Shown: positions 1 through 11,153 of the stretch, piece after piece
How the letters are laid out: each line of letters opens with the position of its first letter
How positions within the stretch are numbered: the stretch's first letter is position 1
Source: Tetracentron sinense
Taxonomy: Eukaryota > Streptophyta > Magnoliopsida > Trochodendrales > Trochodendraceae
NCBI GenBank assembly: GCA_015143295.1
Contig: CM026562.1
Coordinates: 14,722,041 to 14,786,040 of the forward strand
DNA length: 64,000 bases
Reading direction: 5' to 3'
Program-made: the position numbers and the translations under genes
Notes under the pieces: model-generated
Told to the model about the DNA's origin: nothing
Database searches by the model: none
What the model saw: only the letters and a program-made list of their open reading frames with translations

Positions 1-47
1 TAGTTTTTTTTAGACTTTAATGATTTGCACGATTTCCAAAGTCTTTT
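1..47. repeat. Left flank of solo LTR S1 (part of repeat G1)
   Basis: A short AT-rich stretch ending in CTTTT. The same five bases recur at 2449-2453, so this is the left half of the sequence into which S1 inserted; the right half continues at 2454. No coding potential is visible. Confidence 0.6.
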
Positions 48-254
48 TGTAGCACCCCAGATTTTTCTATACTTAATGAATACCGTTTTCGTAGCTAATT
101 AGCATTTCTCGTAGTCTAATTAATAAATAAGGGAGAAATTGGAAATTCTGAAATGTCAGAAATGTTCATTTTCGAAAGACGAACCCAACGCAAGTTGAAT
201 CGTCGAAATCGGACGAGCGAGTCAAAAGATATGGTCAAAACAGTCCAGACCTGC

Positions 255-440
255 AGAGCACCGATCGCTCGGTCTAGTCAGCGATCAATTGGTCCAAAAC
301 CGATCGATCGGTAGCTATCGAACGGTTAAAAATTTTGTATGGGGAAATTTTTCAGAGAGTATTTTTTTGATCGGTCGATCGGTCAGAACACCGATCGCTC
401 GGTAGGCAACTGATCGATCGGTCATAACCATCGATCGCCT
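255..440 (+). repeat. Array of GATCGATC palindromes in the S1 U3 region
   Basis: Several copies of ACCGATCGATCGGT or the variant with GATCGCTCGG occur in under 200 bp, including a full palindrome near 300-312. Equivalent arrays sit at the same LTR position in S2, S3, S4 and both B LTRs. Their place upstream of the presumed transcription start suggests U3 enhancer elements, by analogy with repeated U3 boxes of plant elements such as Tnt1. The function is inferred. Confidence 0.7.
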
Positions 441-1437
441 GTCCCCGTGTTTTGCAGAAATTTTTGTAAGGGCATTTTCATCTTTTGGGCGTTAAACCCT
501 TACCCATAAATGCTTGCTCGACCATTTGAACCCTCATTCACTACACTTAGAACATTTAGAGAGAAAGGGAGGAGAAGAAGAGGGTTTTCACCTAGGGTTT
601 CCATTGGAGAGGGAAATCAAAGGGTTTGACAACCCTAGATCATCCCCAAACTTGGATTTGCTTCAAGTTCAAGGCTCAAGCTCGTGGGGGATCTCGTTCT
701 CAAGCTAGGGCAGCATTCTCTAAGGTATTTCAAGAGGGTTTTCTTCCCCAAACCAAGTCTCCCTCAAGGAAAGGTTCCTCCTTTCAAGTTGGAGCTCAAA
801 TAAAGGTTCCTACCAAGATCAAGCCTTGATCTAAGGTTAGTACACCCTACTAACTTTTCCTAGCAATAATCTAGGTTTTCTATTGTAAATGGTGATTATT
901 TATATTATGCTTTCCTTCCTTATGCATTGTATTAACTCAACAAATATAAACAAGATAAGGGAAATGGAATGGATGTGTGGATGAGAGATTGGATGTGGCG
1001 ATTGGATGCCGAATGTGTGATGTATGATATGTGTGGGTTGTGAGTTGGAAATGGAGGATGGGCATTGTACAAATAACAAACTTACCCTTGTGTGATTGGA
1101 TGAAAAATATGCAATTAAAATAAGGAGATGAACTACTAAGGAACAATGTATGTGATGTGTATGACGAAATGCCTAAACTATGAAATAATGATTTAAATGA
1201 AGAAATGGAAAGGGGCCTTATGCATGTACTCTTATGAATGATGAATGGATTTAAATACCATGTTGATTACTCAAATTCTCATATGCATATATAGTGAATT
1301 GAATGGTGATGTCATATCTCTCTTATTATCCTTATTCCATGATTGTCATGATTGACACGTACACGAGCACGCATGATAGCATGAACCGAGATTTCAAGAG
1401 CATATGCATATAATAACCAACAAGAAAATATTGCATG

Positions 1438-1716
1438 TCAAGGAGGTTGGTAGCCTAGGGACATTCGGGTACTAGCCTCTGGTTCACAAGAAAACCCCTA
1501 AAACACATATTGTCAAGGAGGTTGGTAGCCTAGGGACATTCGGGTACTAGCCTCTGGCTCACAAGAAAACTAAACAAGTAATAAAAATCACATATTGTCA
1601 AGGAGGTTGGTAGCCCAGGGACATTCGGGTACTAGCCTCTGGCTCACAAGAAAACCATATATATCAAGGAGGTTGGCAGCCTAGGGAGATTCGGGTGCTA
1701 GCCTCTGGCTCACAAG
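1438..1716 (+). repeat. Four 53-bp tandem units with spacers in S1
   Basis: Near-identical 53-bp units start at 1438, 1513, 1598 and 1664, separated by spacers of about 13-32 bp. Each starts TCAAGGAGGTTGG and ends with CTAGCCTCTGG and CACAAG. GAGGTTGGTA near the start and TACTAGCCTC near the end can pair, so each unit could fold as a hairpin. Other LTRs of the family carry a different tandem hairpin at this place (for example 29975-30115). Confidence 0.85.
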
Positions 1717-1987
1717 TTACAAGATGCAAGTTTACAAGATGATGACAAGACATTCATGCATGCATGCATACATGATTTCCACAAGACATACCAAGATATG
1801 GAAACGGGTTTTCAAGCATGAGTTTTATCGGTGTTTTGCATTCATGCACGTACATCAAGATGATAATATTGCTCCATGGTTAATATTGTTTAATTCTATG
1901 ATTTTACTATTACCTTGAAGTGATGATTAGTATTGTATTACTCTTTGCGTGTTTAGTATTGTTATGGTTAACTAGTAGCTTGTACTC

Positions 1988-2008
1988 GCTGAGTATTCCA
2001 TGCTCAGC
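1988..2008 (+). promoter_or_regulatory. Conserved GCTGAG/CTCAGC hairpin near the LTR 3' end
   Basis: A 6-bp perfect stem, GCTGAG with CTCAGC, encloses a 9-nt loop. The same element lies 400-500 bp before the 3' end of every Tekay-type LTR here: 7852-7872, 14537-14557 (minus), 25261-25281, 30453-30473, 36752-36772, 51361-51381 (minus), 57699-57719 (minus), and weaker in B at 23040-23060. Conservation in otherwise diverged LTRs suggests an RNA structure in R or U5; the role is unknown. Confidence 0.6.
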
Positions 2009-2448
2009 CGTACTTTCATGTCGGCAGGTACTGAGGGAGCCCTCGATTCGGAGCCTTGGGTCGAGGAAGAGTATATAGAGGAGAGAGAGCCATCTATTCC
2101 ACTATAGTCTCAGGCGGATCGAGACCTCGACGTGTGGCCGTACCTCGACTACTGTTGAGGGGTGAATACGAGAGGGTGCTTATGTATTTTGACATTTTGA
2201 TAGGTGGGCCTGTCCACCTTAGACTTAGACATGTTTTGTATATATGTTAACTTAGAATACTATTTTGGAAATCTTAGAAGAAAGGAAAAAGTTAGTTTAC
2301 GCTTCCGCATTTATGTTTAGCTTCCGCGCTCTGATTTTCATTGTTTTAGTACTTTAATTATCTTGTTCATGATAGGATGGTTTGGCAGGTACGTATAGTC
2401 ACGCCTAAAGTATCCCTAAACTCCTAGGGGGTATTTTGGGGCGCGACA

Positions 2449-3204
2449 CTTTTAACACATTAAGTAAACATGATTAACATCTCATAATGATCTTATGAAT
2501 GATCTAAAATGGATTCATAAAAAGTTTCAACTTGATCAGTACATGCAGGCAAATTTTAACAAAATTTGTTCTATCCAGTCGATCATAGGACTTGCCTGAT
2601 CGACTGGATGGTCTGCCTGATCAGCTGGATGGTCTATCTGATCGACTGGATAGACCATTTTATTTGCAGAATCCATTTTTTAAAACCTTTAAGATAGGAT
2701 TTGATTCCAAGGTTTTGTACTTAATTTTTATGAGAAAGATGATCATGTTTTAAGGTACTTAATTATATTTTTATATTGGTTTAAGGAACCTATGGCCAGT
2801 TTAAGGTATTTTGGGCTTTTCACCAAATCACCACAAGAGGATTTTTACAAAAATCCTAGAAAAGACCACCGACTACTTATTCTTAGACCTTAATTGATTT
2901 GATCATTTGCTTCTTTGGTCTTCAGTAGCAGTGCCTCAAAGAGAATCTTCCAGAATCTTTTTTGCTTATAAATGAATATCTTCTTGAGGCTTTGATTTGG
3001 AATTGTTATCATTACTTTGACTTGATCTTTTGCATTGAAAGTTCTTGAATCTTGCTTGAAGTGAATCTTTTATCTCTTGAATACTATAGACGAAGATGCT
3101 CATGGAAGACAATAGTATCCCAAGAGTCATTTCATTATTTATGTTATCATTAAAATTAATAAGGGTCATACAGTTATAACCTTTAAGCTAACATATCCTA
3201 ACAA
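2449..3204. repeat. Dispersed repeat G1 (LTR-like, unclassified)
   Basis: AT-rich, noncoding sequence continuing from 1-47 across S1. It contains repeats of GATCGACTGGAT (2574-2660), one of which can fold through GGTCTAT and ATAGACC. Its right end, with GTTATCATTAAAATTAATAA followed by a CTAACA motif, matches the right end of G2 (13870-13923), and both carry the GACTGGAT repeats. On the minus strand the ends read TGTTAG..., so this may be the start of a copia-type LTR. No ORF resembles a protein. Confidence 0.5.
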
Positions 3205-4885
3205 ATGTTTCATTAAGTGTTGTGTTATCAGAGGTGTTGTGTCTGACAAGATTTGATAACAGGATTAGATGTCAAAGGTGTTGTGCCTGATAAAATTTGA
3301 TGACAGAATTTGATGTTAGAGGTGTTTTACTTGGCATGGATATTGTCAGAGGTGTTATGTTTGACAAGATTTGATGTTAGAGGTGCTATGCCTGACAAGA
3401 TTTCATAACAGGATTTGATGTCAGAGGCGTTTTGCCTGACATGGATATTGTCAGAGGTATTGTGTCTGACAAGATTTGATAATAAGATTTGATGTTAGAG
3501 GTGTTGTGCCTGACAAGATTTGATGAAAGGATTTGATATCAGAGGTGTTTTGTCTGGCATGGATATTGTCAAAGGTGTTGTGCTTGACAAGATTTGATAA
3601 CAAGATTTGATGTCAGAGGTGTTGTGTCTGATAAGATTTGATAACAGGATTTGATGTCAGAGGTGGTTTGCTTGACATGGATATTATCAGAGGTGTTTTG
3701 CTTGACAGGGTTATATTGTCAGAGGTGTTTCCTTGTAATCAGATGAGTGTTCCTGACATGTCAGAGGTGTGATTTCTGATATGTCAGATGTGTTCCTGGT
3801 TATCAATTGTGTTGCCTGACAAGGGTGTTATTGTCGGATGTGTTCCTGATAGTCAGGTGATTCCTATTAGTTAGAGGTGCATCTCTGGCTTATCAGATCA
3901 GTTTCATTTTCCAGGCAGGTTGGATGGGTTTCCTGGATATCAGATGAGTATCCTGGCGATCAGATGTGTATCCTAGTTATCAGATGTGTTGCTTAACAAA
4001 GGTGTCATGTCAAAGGTGTTATGCCTAGCAAAGTGATATGTCAGATGTGTATCCTAACAATCAGATGTGTTTCTTGACAAATGTGGTTGTGTGTGTCAGT
4101 GTTCCCACATAGGGAAAATATAAAGTAATATGGTAGAGGTGTTGTTTCTAGCAGAGTGTGATATGTCAGAGGTGTTGTTCCTGTCAGTTACTGGGTGAAG
4201 GCCTGGGATATGTATGGAATGTACAGATTTGAGATTAATTGAGTCGGCTTACCCAAAGATTGATTATAATCGGGAGAAGTCCTGATTGATTGATAATTGA
4301 GTCCGTGGACTCAGGGATAGAGGTTGTATAGGGGCGAAGGCCTAGTCGATCGAGTTTGTGGACTCAAGGATAGAGTGTGAGCGGTTATCTGAAATGGTAA
4401 CCTGGTGTTGTGAAAAATGATTGGATGAACTTGACGATGAAAAATTTTTGGAGGTTGGGAACCTTGGATAGGGTGAAATAGCCCTGAGTGACCTTGGGTC
4501 ACGAGTTACGATATTATTATAATATGAGATTTGTACTGTACTATTATATCATTATTGATAAATTTTATTATGTGGAAAATAGTCTAAATTGACTGTGGAT
4601 TTTGCTGGGCTCTATAACTCACCCCTTATTTTATGTCTTCAGATTCTGAAGTGGTTGTCGATTGGCAAGGAGCTACGCTTGATAGAGTTTGAAAAGTGTA
4701 CCGGCACAATTGTGGTACCAAAAGTAAAGTCTATTGTAGCCGGTGAGGTAACGCATTTGCTTATGATGAGTTATTGTGATGAAAATTCTTGTATTTTCGT
4801 AGGTAAAGTCTTCCACATACGTGGTTATGACGAATGGGCACGCGTCTTGGAACACGATTCCTCAAACGAACCCCTGGGCGTCACA
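3205..4885 (+). mobile_element. LTR-like segment E ending CGTCACA
   Basis: This noncoding stretch separates G1 from element D. Its right edge is sharp: at 4886 the D integrase reading frame resumes, and the sequence just before it reads GGGCGTCACA, a typical LTR end. The last 300 bp resemble the U5 end of a plant LTR. The left end and the target duplication could not be found, so it may be a truncated LTR or one broken by G1. The 210-codon plus-strand ORF starting at 4589 runs into antisense integrase sequence and is not a gene. Confidence 0.4.
3220..4170 (+). repeat. Degenerate tandem repeat TCAGAGGTGTT...CTGACAAG
   Basis: About 950 bp are built from degenerate units with the cores GTCAGAGGTGTTGTGCCTGAC, AAGATTTGATAACAGG and GATTTGATG. 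TGTCAG and CTGACA at the ends of the core can pair, so units may form small hairpins. The order becomes irregular after about 3720. No coding frame is maintained. Confidence 0.75.
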
Positions 4886-5990
4886 CACATACCTCGGGCT
4901 AAGCTTCCCCCTCTTGCTGAACCTCATGATTTCTCGATTCGGGAAAATCTTCACAAAGACTCGATCCTCAACCTTGAATTCCAAGTCTTTGCGACGAGTG
5001 TCCGCATAACTCTTCAGCTTATCCTGGGCAGCCTTCAACCTCTCCCGAATGATCTAAACTCTATTAGTGGTTTGCTCGATCAACTCAGGACCCAGTACTT
5101 TCCACTCACCAACTTCATCCCAGTACAGAGGAGCTCGATAACTTCTATCATACAAGGCCGCGAAAGGTGCCATCTGGATGCTCGCCTGATAATTGTTGTT
5201 ATAGACGAACTCAACCAATGACAAATGATCCTCCCAACTGCCTCGGAAGTCTAACATGTATGCTCGGAGCATGTCCTCTATAATATGGTTCACCCTCTTG
5301 GTTTGTCCATCAGTCTGAGAATAAAAGATGGTCTTAAAGTCTAATCGAGAACCCATAGCACTCTGAAAGCTGTTCCAGAACCTAGAAGTAAACCTAGGGT
5401 CTCGATTAGATATAATCATAACTGGCACCCTATACAAACGAACCACTTCCTTGACGTATAAGCCTATAAGCTGACTCGAACTGGACGTAGTCTGATAGGG
5501 TAGGAAATGCGTAGACTTTATTAATCAATCAACTACAACCTAGATAGCATCGGAGACCATTGTCGTCCTTGGCAAGCCAACTATGAAATCCTTAGAAATG
5601 TTCTCCCATTTCCATTTCGGAATAGGGAGGGGCTTTGAAAGACATACATGTCTCTGATACTCGGCCTTAACCTACTGGCACACCAATCAACGAGTCACAT
5701 ACTCTACCACTTCCTTTTTCATGTTGTGCCACCATAAGTGCCTCTTCAGGTTCTGGTACATCTTCGTACCCCCTAGGATGCACTGTGTACTTGGACCAGT
5801 GGGCCTCGTCCAAGATCTCAAGTCTCAACTTTGAATCGGAGGGAATACACAGCCTGCCTTTGAATGTGATGGCATCATCACCATTCAAAGCAAAATCCTG
5901 ACTGCCACTACTCACCGACTTGTCTCGGTAAGCAAGAAACTCGGCATCCAAACTCTGTACTCTTGGATCCAATCCAACATATACGGCTCG
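4886..5990 (-). pseudogene. Element D: Tekay-type integrase fragment
   Basis: On the minus strand the 5054-5446 segment reads as a Ty3/gypsy integrase core: SNRDPRFTSRFW, a modified QTDGQT motif, the conserved [10 protein letters not shown] segment and a [14 protein letters not shown] region. The part at 5667-5972 matches the histidine/cysteine zinc-binding end (DEAHWSKYTVHPRG), but in a shifted frame. The fragment stops at 4886 within the residues before the C-terminal domain, where segment E begins. It is interrupted at 5990 by S2, and the frame resumes at 8303. Frameshifts make it nonfunctional. Chromovirus (Tekay/Del) affiliation follows from similarity to elements A and B in this window. 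Confidence 0.85.
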
Positions 5991-6547
5991 TGTAGAGCCT
6001 TAGAACTTTTGTCCATGTGTTGGAACTCATGCTAAGGCTTTAAGCCTTTGTAATCTTTCATTTCTATGAAATGAGAAATTTTAAAAAACTTTAAGTGTTA
6101 AGAAGTGGGATTCCTAAGTCGGATATGTTAAAAATCCAATTTACTGAACTCCATTTATGGATTAGTCAACTTTAGGGGAAATTTGGCCAACAAATAAAGA
6201 AGAATTTAAAAATTCTAAAACACTAGAAATGTTCCTTTTCAAAAGATGAATCTAACGCAAGTTGAATCGTCAAAATCCGACAAATGAATCAAAAGTTATG
6301 GCCGAAATACCAAAGTAGGAAAATCTGGAAATTTTCTGCAAGAGTTACGAATGATCGTACAGACCCTACGAACAATCGTAGGTGAAGTTACGATCGATTG
6401 TAGAATTTCGGAAATGGGCAAAACTCTCTATAACGGTTACGACTGATCGTAGAAACTTACGACCGATCGTAGAAGATTTACGATCGATCGTAGAAACCTA
6501 CGACCGATCGTATTTATTCAGGATTTTTAGGGTTTCTCCTCTTTGCC

Positions 6548-6555
6548 TATAAATA
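6548..6555 (+). promoter_or_regulatory. TATA box of solo LTR S2
   Basis: TATAAATA lies about 30 bp downstream of the palindrome array and upstream of the noncoding leader, as expected for the U3/R boundary of an LTR promoter. Similar boxes follow the arrays in the B LTRs. Confidence 0.55.
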
Positions 6556-7379
6556 GGGGTTGTATTTGGGGGTTTTGACTTACCCTAAACCTAAAGAAGA
6601 CCTAAGAGAGATTAGAGAAGAAGAAGAGAGGAGAGATTTGGGGATTTGCCAAGAGGGTTTGAGATGGAAGAAGAAGGAGATCAAGATCAAGGGTGATCTT
6701 CCCTAAATCAAGCAAGGGGGTTTCTCCAAGGTCGGTAGCGACTCCATTCATGATTGTGAGGGTTTTTCCTCATTTATTGAAGGTCGGTACCCTATGCTAC
6801 CCTCCTAGTCATGTTTTCTCTTTTCCTTTCCTTCTTTCTTGTTTTCTCTAAATTATGAACACACTATAAGATGAGATGCATGGATGTTGTGATGAAACAA
6901 ATGGGAAGGGTATTTTACCAATAATGAACACACATGGATGATGGATGGATTGGATGAATCATTAATCAAGAAAAACATGATTTAAGGCATGAAAATTCTA
7001 GGGTTTTATGTTAGTGTGTTACCTTGCTATCTAGAATGGCATGTGGTAAAGTAAATGCTTATTTTAATGAATTGTATCCCATGAAATTCAATATACCATG
7101 TTTATTTCCAAGCTATAGCTTGCACACGACCCTACAAGCACGACATGCATATACGAGTCAAGCATGGTTTACCGAGTTTTTCAAGACAAGGGTTTTATTC
7201 TCGATTCACGAACACCATGACAAGGCCAAACGTAAGGGTTGATAACTAGAGGTAGGGCATATCTTAAGATATGTTTTGCCTCACTTTTGACAAGATCAAG
7301 CAAGATGTTAGTGCGCCTCCAAGCATGCATGTTTACTTTATTGTATTTTTGCAAATGAGGGAGTTTACACTTCCCTCCC

Positions 7380-7510
7380 TTCAAGTTGATAAGAGGGGGT
7401 TCTATACCACCCTCCCTCACAAGTGCATCTCATTAAAAATAGGGGGTTCTATACCACCCTCCCTCACAAGTGTATCTCATTAAAAGAGGGGGTTTACACC
7501 ACCCTCTCTT
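7380..7510 (+). repeat. Tandem repeat GGGGGTTCTATACCACCCTC in S2
   Basis: About three units of some 45 bp with GGGGGTT, CACCACCCTCCCTCACAAG and CATCTCATTAAAA. This is the S2 counterpart of the tandem GGGTCTCCC hairpins in the other Tekay-type LTRs. Confidence 0.65.
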
Positions 7511-8302
7511 CAAGTTGTTCAAGGACATTGACATCCCAAGCGCATGAGCACGTTTAAATTCTAAGCAAGCAAGCATGAGTATTTTAATTTCATGATATGA
7601 CATGCATGACACGCATGACAAGACAAGCAAGACAGAACACGACAAGACAGAAAATGACAAGACAAGTTTTTCAAGCATGAAAAGAGTATTTTAAGTCAAT
7701 CAAACACATGATGATTTCAAGAGTTTTTCCGAATTTGATGTGATGCAAGCATGAAATATAAACTGTTTACTTTCATATCAATTATATGAACTGCTTCCCA
7801 CTTTATTTCCATTATTATGTTGCTATGACTGTTGGTTAGTATTTGGTACCCGCTGAGTATTCCATGCTCAGTCATACGTCTTATGTTGGCAGGTGTTAGT
7901 GGAGCGCCCGCTCCTTTCGACATTTGTGCTCCTGGCCTATGGGTGGAGGAGGAGTACATCGAGGAGGTCCTTGCTGAGGAGCCTCATGTAGAGGGCTATT
8001 ATTAGGTGGTAGATTCTAAGTGAGTGTGGGTGAGCATGAGAGATTTATACCCATGTATTTTGGCGGGCATGTCCGCACCTTCTTTCTTTTGTTTTCCCTT
8101 TTGTACAAAACTTGGATTATATATACATAAAGGGTTTTGTTAGACTTTCGCTGTGCCATGTTAGTTTATGCTTCCGCTATTTTGTCCTCTATTGTATATG
8201 CTTCATGTGTTTTGCAGGATGGTTTGTCAACCACGTCATGTAGGTCATAATAAGTCGTCCAAGATTCACTCTAACTCCTAGGGTGAGATTTGGGTCACGA
8301 TA

Positions 8303-9019
8303 GCCTGACTGCCAGGTTCACCATCATTGGCCCAGAGGTAGCAATACTAAAGCTGGTCGCATTGTTAGACATCTCTTCTAACAACTTCCACTCCTAGACC
8401 ATCAAACAAGCCATAAATGCAGAAACCTCCCTGCTAAGAGCATCTGCCACAACGTTAACCTTATTCGGATGGTACTGGGTAGTGCACTCATAATCTTTCA
8501 TGAACTCTACCCATCGACATTGCCTTAGATTTAGCTCCTTCTGGAAAAACAGATACTTCAATCTCTTGTGATCCGTGAACACATCGAGCTGTTCCCCCAT
8601 AAAGGTAGTGTCGCCAAATCTTTAGAGTGAAGACAACCGCTGCAAGCTATAGATCGTGCGCATAATAATTCTTCTCGTGGTCTTTCAACTGCAGGGAAGC
8701 ATAGGCGATGACCTTCTCGTGCTGCATTAGAACACATCCTAGCCCAATTTGCAAAGCATCACTATATACTACGAAACCACCGCTCCCAGATAGAACTGTG
8801 AGAACAGGGGCCGTAGTAAGCCTCTTCTTTAATTCTGTGAAGCTACTCTCGCACTTGTCACTCCAGGTGAACTTAGTGTTCTTACGCATGAGATGTGTAA
8901 AAGGAGCCGCTAAGCTGGAGAATCCCTCAACAAAGTACCGATAGTACCCTGTTAGGCCGAGAAAACTACGAATCTCGGTAACACTCTTGGGCCTGTATCA
9001 GTTCTTCACTACCTCTATC
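8303..9019 (-). pseudogene. Element D: RNase H and RT tail
   Basis: Minus-strand reading gives the gypsy RNase [21 protein letters not shown], then the [13 protein letters not shown] segment at 8647-8889, and [11 protein letters not shown] followed by [16 protein letters not shown] at 8394-8600. The 8890-9019 part reads as the end of the RT connection domain. S2 cuts it on one side (8302) and the copia solo LTR on the other (9020). A frame break near 8600-8650 and other lesions make it nonfunctional. Confidence 0.85.
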
Positions 9020-11153
9020 TGAAAGTATGCTTCTTTTTAATTTTAGAAAAATAGTTCTTGGGGGGTATACATTGAATCCCAATACCTGACTAAGATTCTA
9101 AATGATTTTATTCAATGAAGGTTGAAATCACAATCACCTTTACGATTTTGAAATTGTTAAGTCCAATCCACGATAGAACGATAGACCGGCAAAACTTCAC
9201 AAGTGTCAAGTTTCCTTCGCAATCCACACAAACCTTCTTTTTCCTTTAAAGCTTTCTCTAATGGAAGCTAATGGCCCTTCCAAATTTCCAGCTCTTGGAT
9301 CTTGAAATAAAAGATCATTTCTTGATGATCAAGTAAGCTTGATCTTCTTCTTCTTGATATTCAAAATAGAAAACAAGAAACAAGAATAGGGGAGGGAGTG
9401 ATGACCGTACACCTTGAGGGAGAAAGAGAAGGGCGTGAGATTGAGGAGAGGGGAGAGGAAAATCTGGAAATTAGATTGTGTGTCCAAGCCTTGGACGTCC
9501 ACCTATATATATAGGCTTTGCTTGGGTTGCTTGCAACCCAAGTCTCCATATTCTAATCCAATTAGAATTCCTCAATTTATTTCCTTTCTTGATATCTCCT
9601 AATTAATTAGGATTAATTATTACAAGAAACTAACCTTACCTATTAGTAACTAACTAATCATATCCTTATCCAATAATGAATCTTAATTAGTAACAAACTA
9701 ATAGAATCCCTAACAATTAGGGAATCTTTAATTAGTAACTAACTAACTAACTAACTAACTAACCTTATCTAATAAGGAGTTTAGTTATTAGAAACTAATT
9801 AAGAGAAAGGTTCCGCCTTGAAGTGGGCGTCCCACCCTAGGTGGGCCCCACTTCCACACGCCCTTTAAGGTTCCAAACCCTTTTAGGTCTCTTTTTGATC
9901 TTTATAAAAAATTCCCAATGGGTTTTCCCATTTGATTTATCACATCTAATGTGATTCCACCTTTTAGAGAAATTAATTAATTTAATTAATAATTAAATTA
10001 AACACTTTAAGAAGGTCCTAGTGTGTGGGAACTAAAGGGATCGCCTATTTCCGGTTGTGAGACCAGGTACTCAACCTTTTGGTTAAAGCATTGTTACTAG
10101 GAAACACCTTTCCTATGACTCTATCAAGATTATAGAATTTTATCTATATCCCTGAACTTCCACCAATCATAATAATGTTCATTAACACAATGTGATTAAC
10201 CTCCAGAAAATAGAGAATTACTTGCAGGTATTTCTATTTCAAGATTTGTTTACAGATGCGTCCCTCCACTTCCAATATTGTTATAAGCTTACGGGACAAT
10301 ATCTAGTACTGTCTTTAATCCTTATCTTATATTGAGAACCCATTCTCTTTGATACTTTTTGTCAAACTTGGACTTTCAAAACTATTTCAGAAATTCTTTA
10401 AAAGAAATAATAATAATAATTACATTTCTTTTATACAGAAAATAAACTCCTCGATAAAACCATTTCATTGATAAATACCAGCACTGGGTTTTTCAAGTCC
10501 GGTTTTGACAAGTATCAACTCAATATTAATTACTCTGAAAGATTAGTGGAATCCTTGTTGAGTGTATACACACTTCTTCTAATATAGCATACATAACCCA
10601 ACAAGCCCGTATTTAGTCCGGTGTGTTGGACATTGACGATTGACTACATCAAAGCTATATAGGCAAATACTATAGAAGATGTCGACCTCTCAGGTTAAGG
10701 ACATTCTGTCAAATGGACTACCCTAAATATAAAGACAATATATTTCTAAGGGTATCCACTGAGCGATCCAGTTGCAATATAAGTACTTCTTACTTATATC
10801 CACATCTTAGTCAAGAGACCCTTATCTCAGTGATTGAGATTCTTCACTCCATCATATGGATCTAACAATGTGTAAGTTAGTAGGAATACATTGTCCAGAT
10901 GTATCCAGAATAACTTAGAATAATTTTAGGTCCACAAGGAACCGGAAAACCATATCTCCTTAGCAATTAGTTAATTACTAATTGGATAGTTTTCCTACAA
11001 TGTTACCTAAGGGACAAAGTAGTCTCATCCAATGAGATACTTTTAATATGTTACCCAATGTAGAAGATAATGTGTGAATGTAAAATATGCATTTATTGAT
11101 TAAGTAGATTAATACAATTCCGGAATGGCTTTCGTGGGCATATATGTCTAACA
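9020..11153 (-). mobile_element. Angela-like Ty1/copia solo LTR, copy 1
   Basis: Read on the minus strand it begins TGTTAGACATATATGCCC and ends GCATACTTTCA. It is flanked by a perfect 5-bp duplication, CTATC (9015-9019 and 11154-11158), and the RT frame of element D continues directly on both sides. Length is 2134 bp. The start resembles the TGTTGGA..ATGCCC start of Angela/BARE-type copia LTRs, hence the family suggestion. Two related copies lie at 41834-44019 and 44054-47432. A TATA-like run is at 9504-9511. No protein is encoded; a short CTAA repeat is at 9737-9762. Confidence 0.9.
9737..9762. repeat. CTAA microsatellite
   Basis: Uninterrupted tandem AACT/CTAA tetranucleotides within the copia solo LTR. 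Confidence 0.85.

Larger units (their letters stand above)
48..2448 (+). mobile_element. Solo LTR S1 of a Tekay-type Ty3/gypsy element
   Basis: The segment begins TGTAGCACCC and ends GGGGCGCGACA, the termini shared (with small changes) by all Tekay-type LTRs in this window. It is flanked by a perfect 5-bp target duplication, CTTTT, at 43-47 and 2449-2453. No internal region, primer site or second LTR follows, so it is a solo LTR left by LTR-LTR recombination. From left to right it holds an array of GATCGATC palindromes (255-440), a promoter-like region, four 53-bp repeats (1438-1716) and the conserved GCTGAG hairpin (1988-2008). ORFs inside it are not protein-like. Confidence 0.92.
5991..8302 (+). 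mobile_element. Solo LTR S2 of a Tekay-type element
   Basis: It begins TGTAGAGCCT and ends GGGTCACGATA, a decayed form of GGGTCGCGACA. Removing it together with one flanking pentamer restores the D reading frame (the conserved VRPYMLD segment), which fixes both ends. The flanks GCTCG (5986-5990) and GCCTG (8303-8307) look like an aged target duplication with two transitions. It contains a palindrome array of TACGATCGATCGTA type (6350-6520), a TATA box (6548-6555), the conserved double-stem hairpin (7249-7282) and the GCTGAG hairpin (7852-7872). Confidence 0.85.

Noticed and set aside
4589..5221. 210-codon plus-strand ORF
   Set aside because: From 4886 on it is the antisense of the element D integrase, and the part before lies in LTR-like sequence. 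No protein character.
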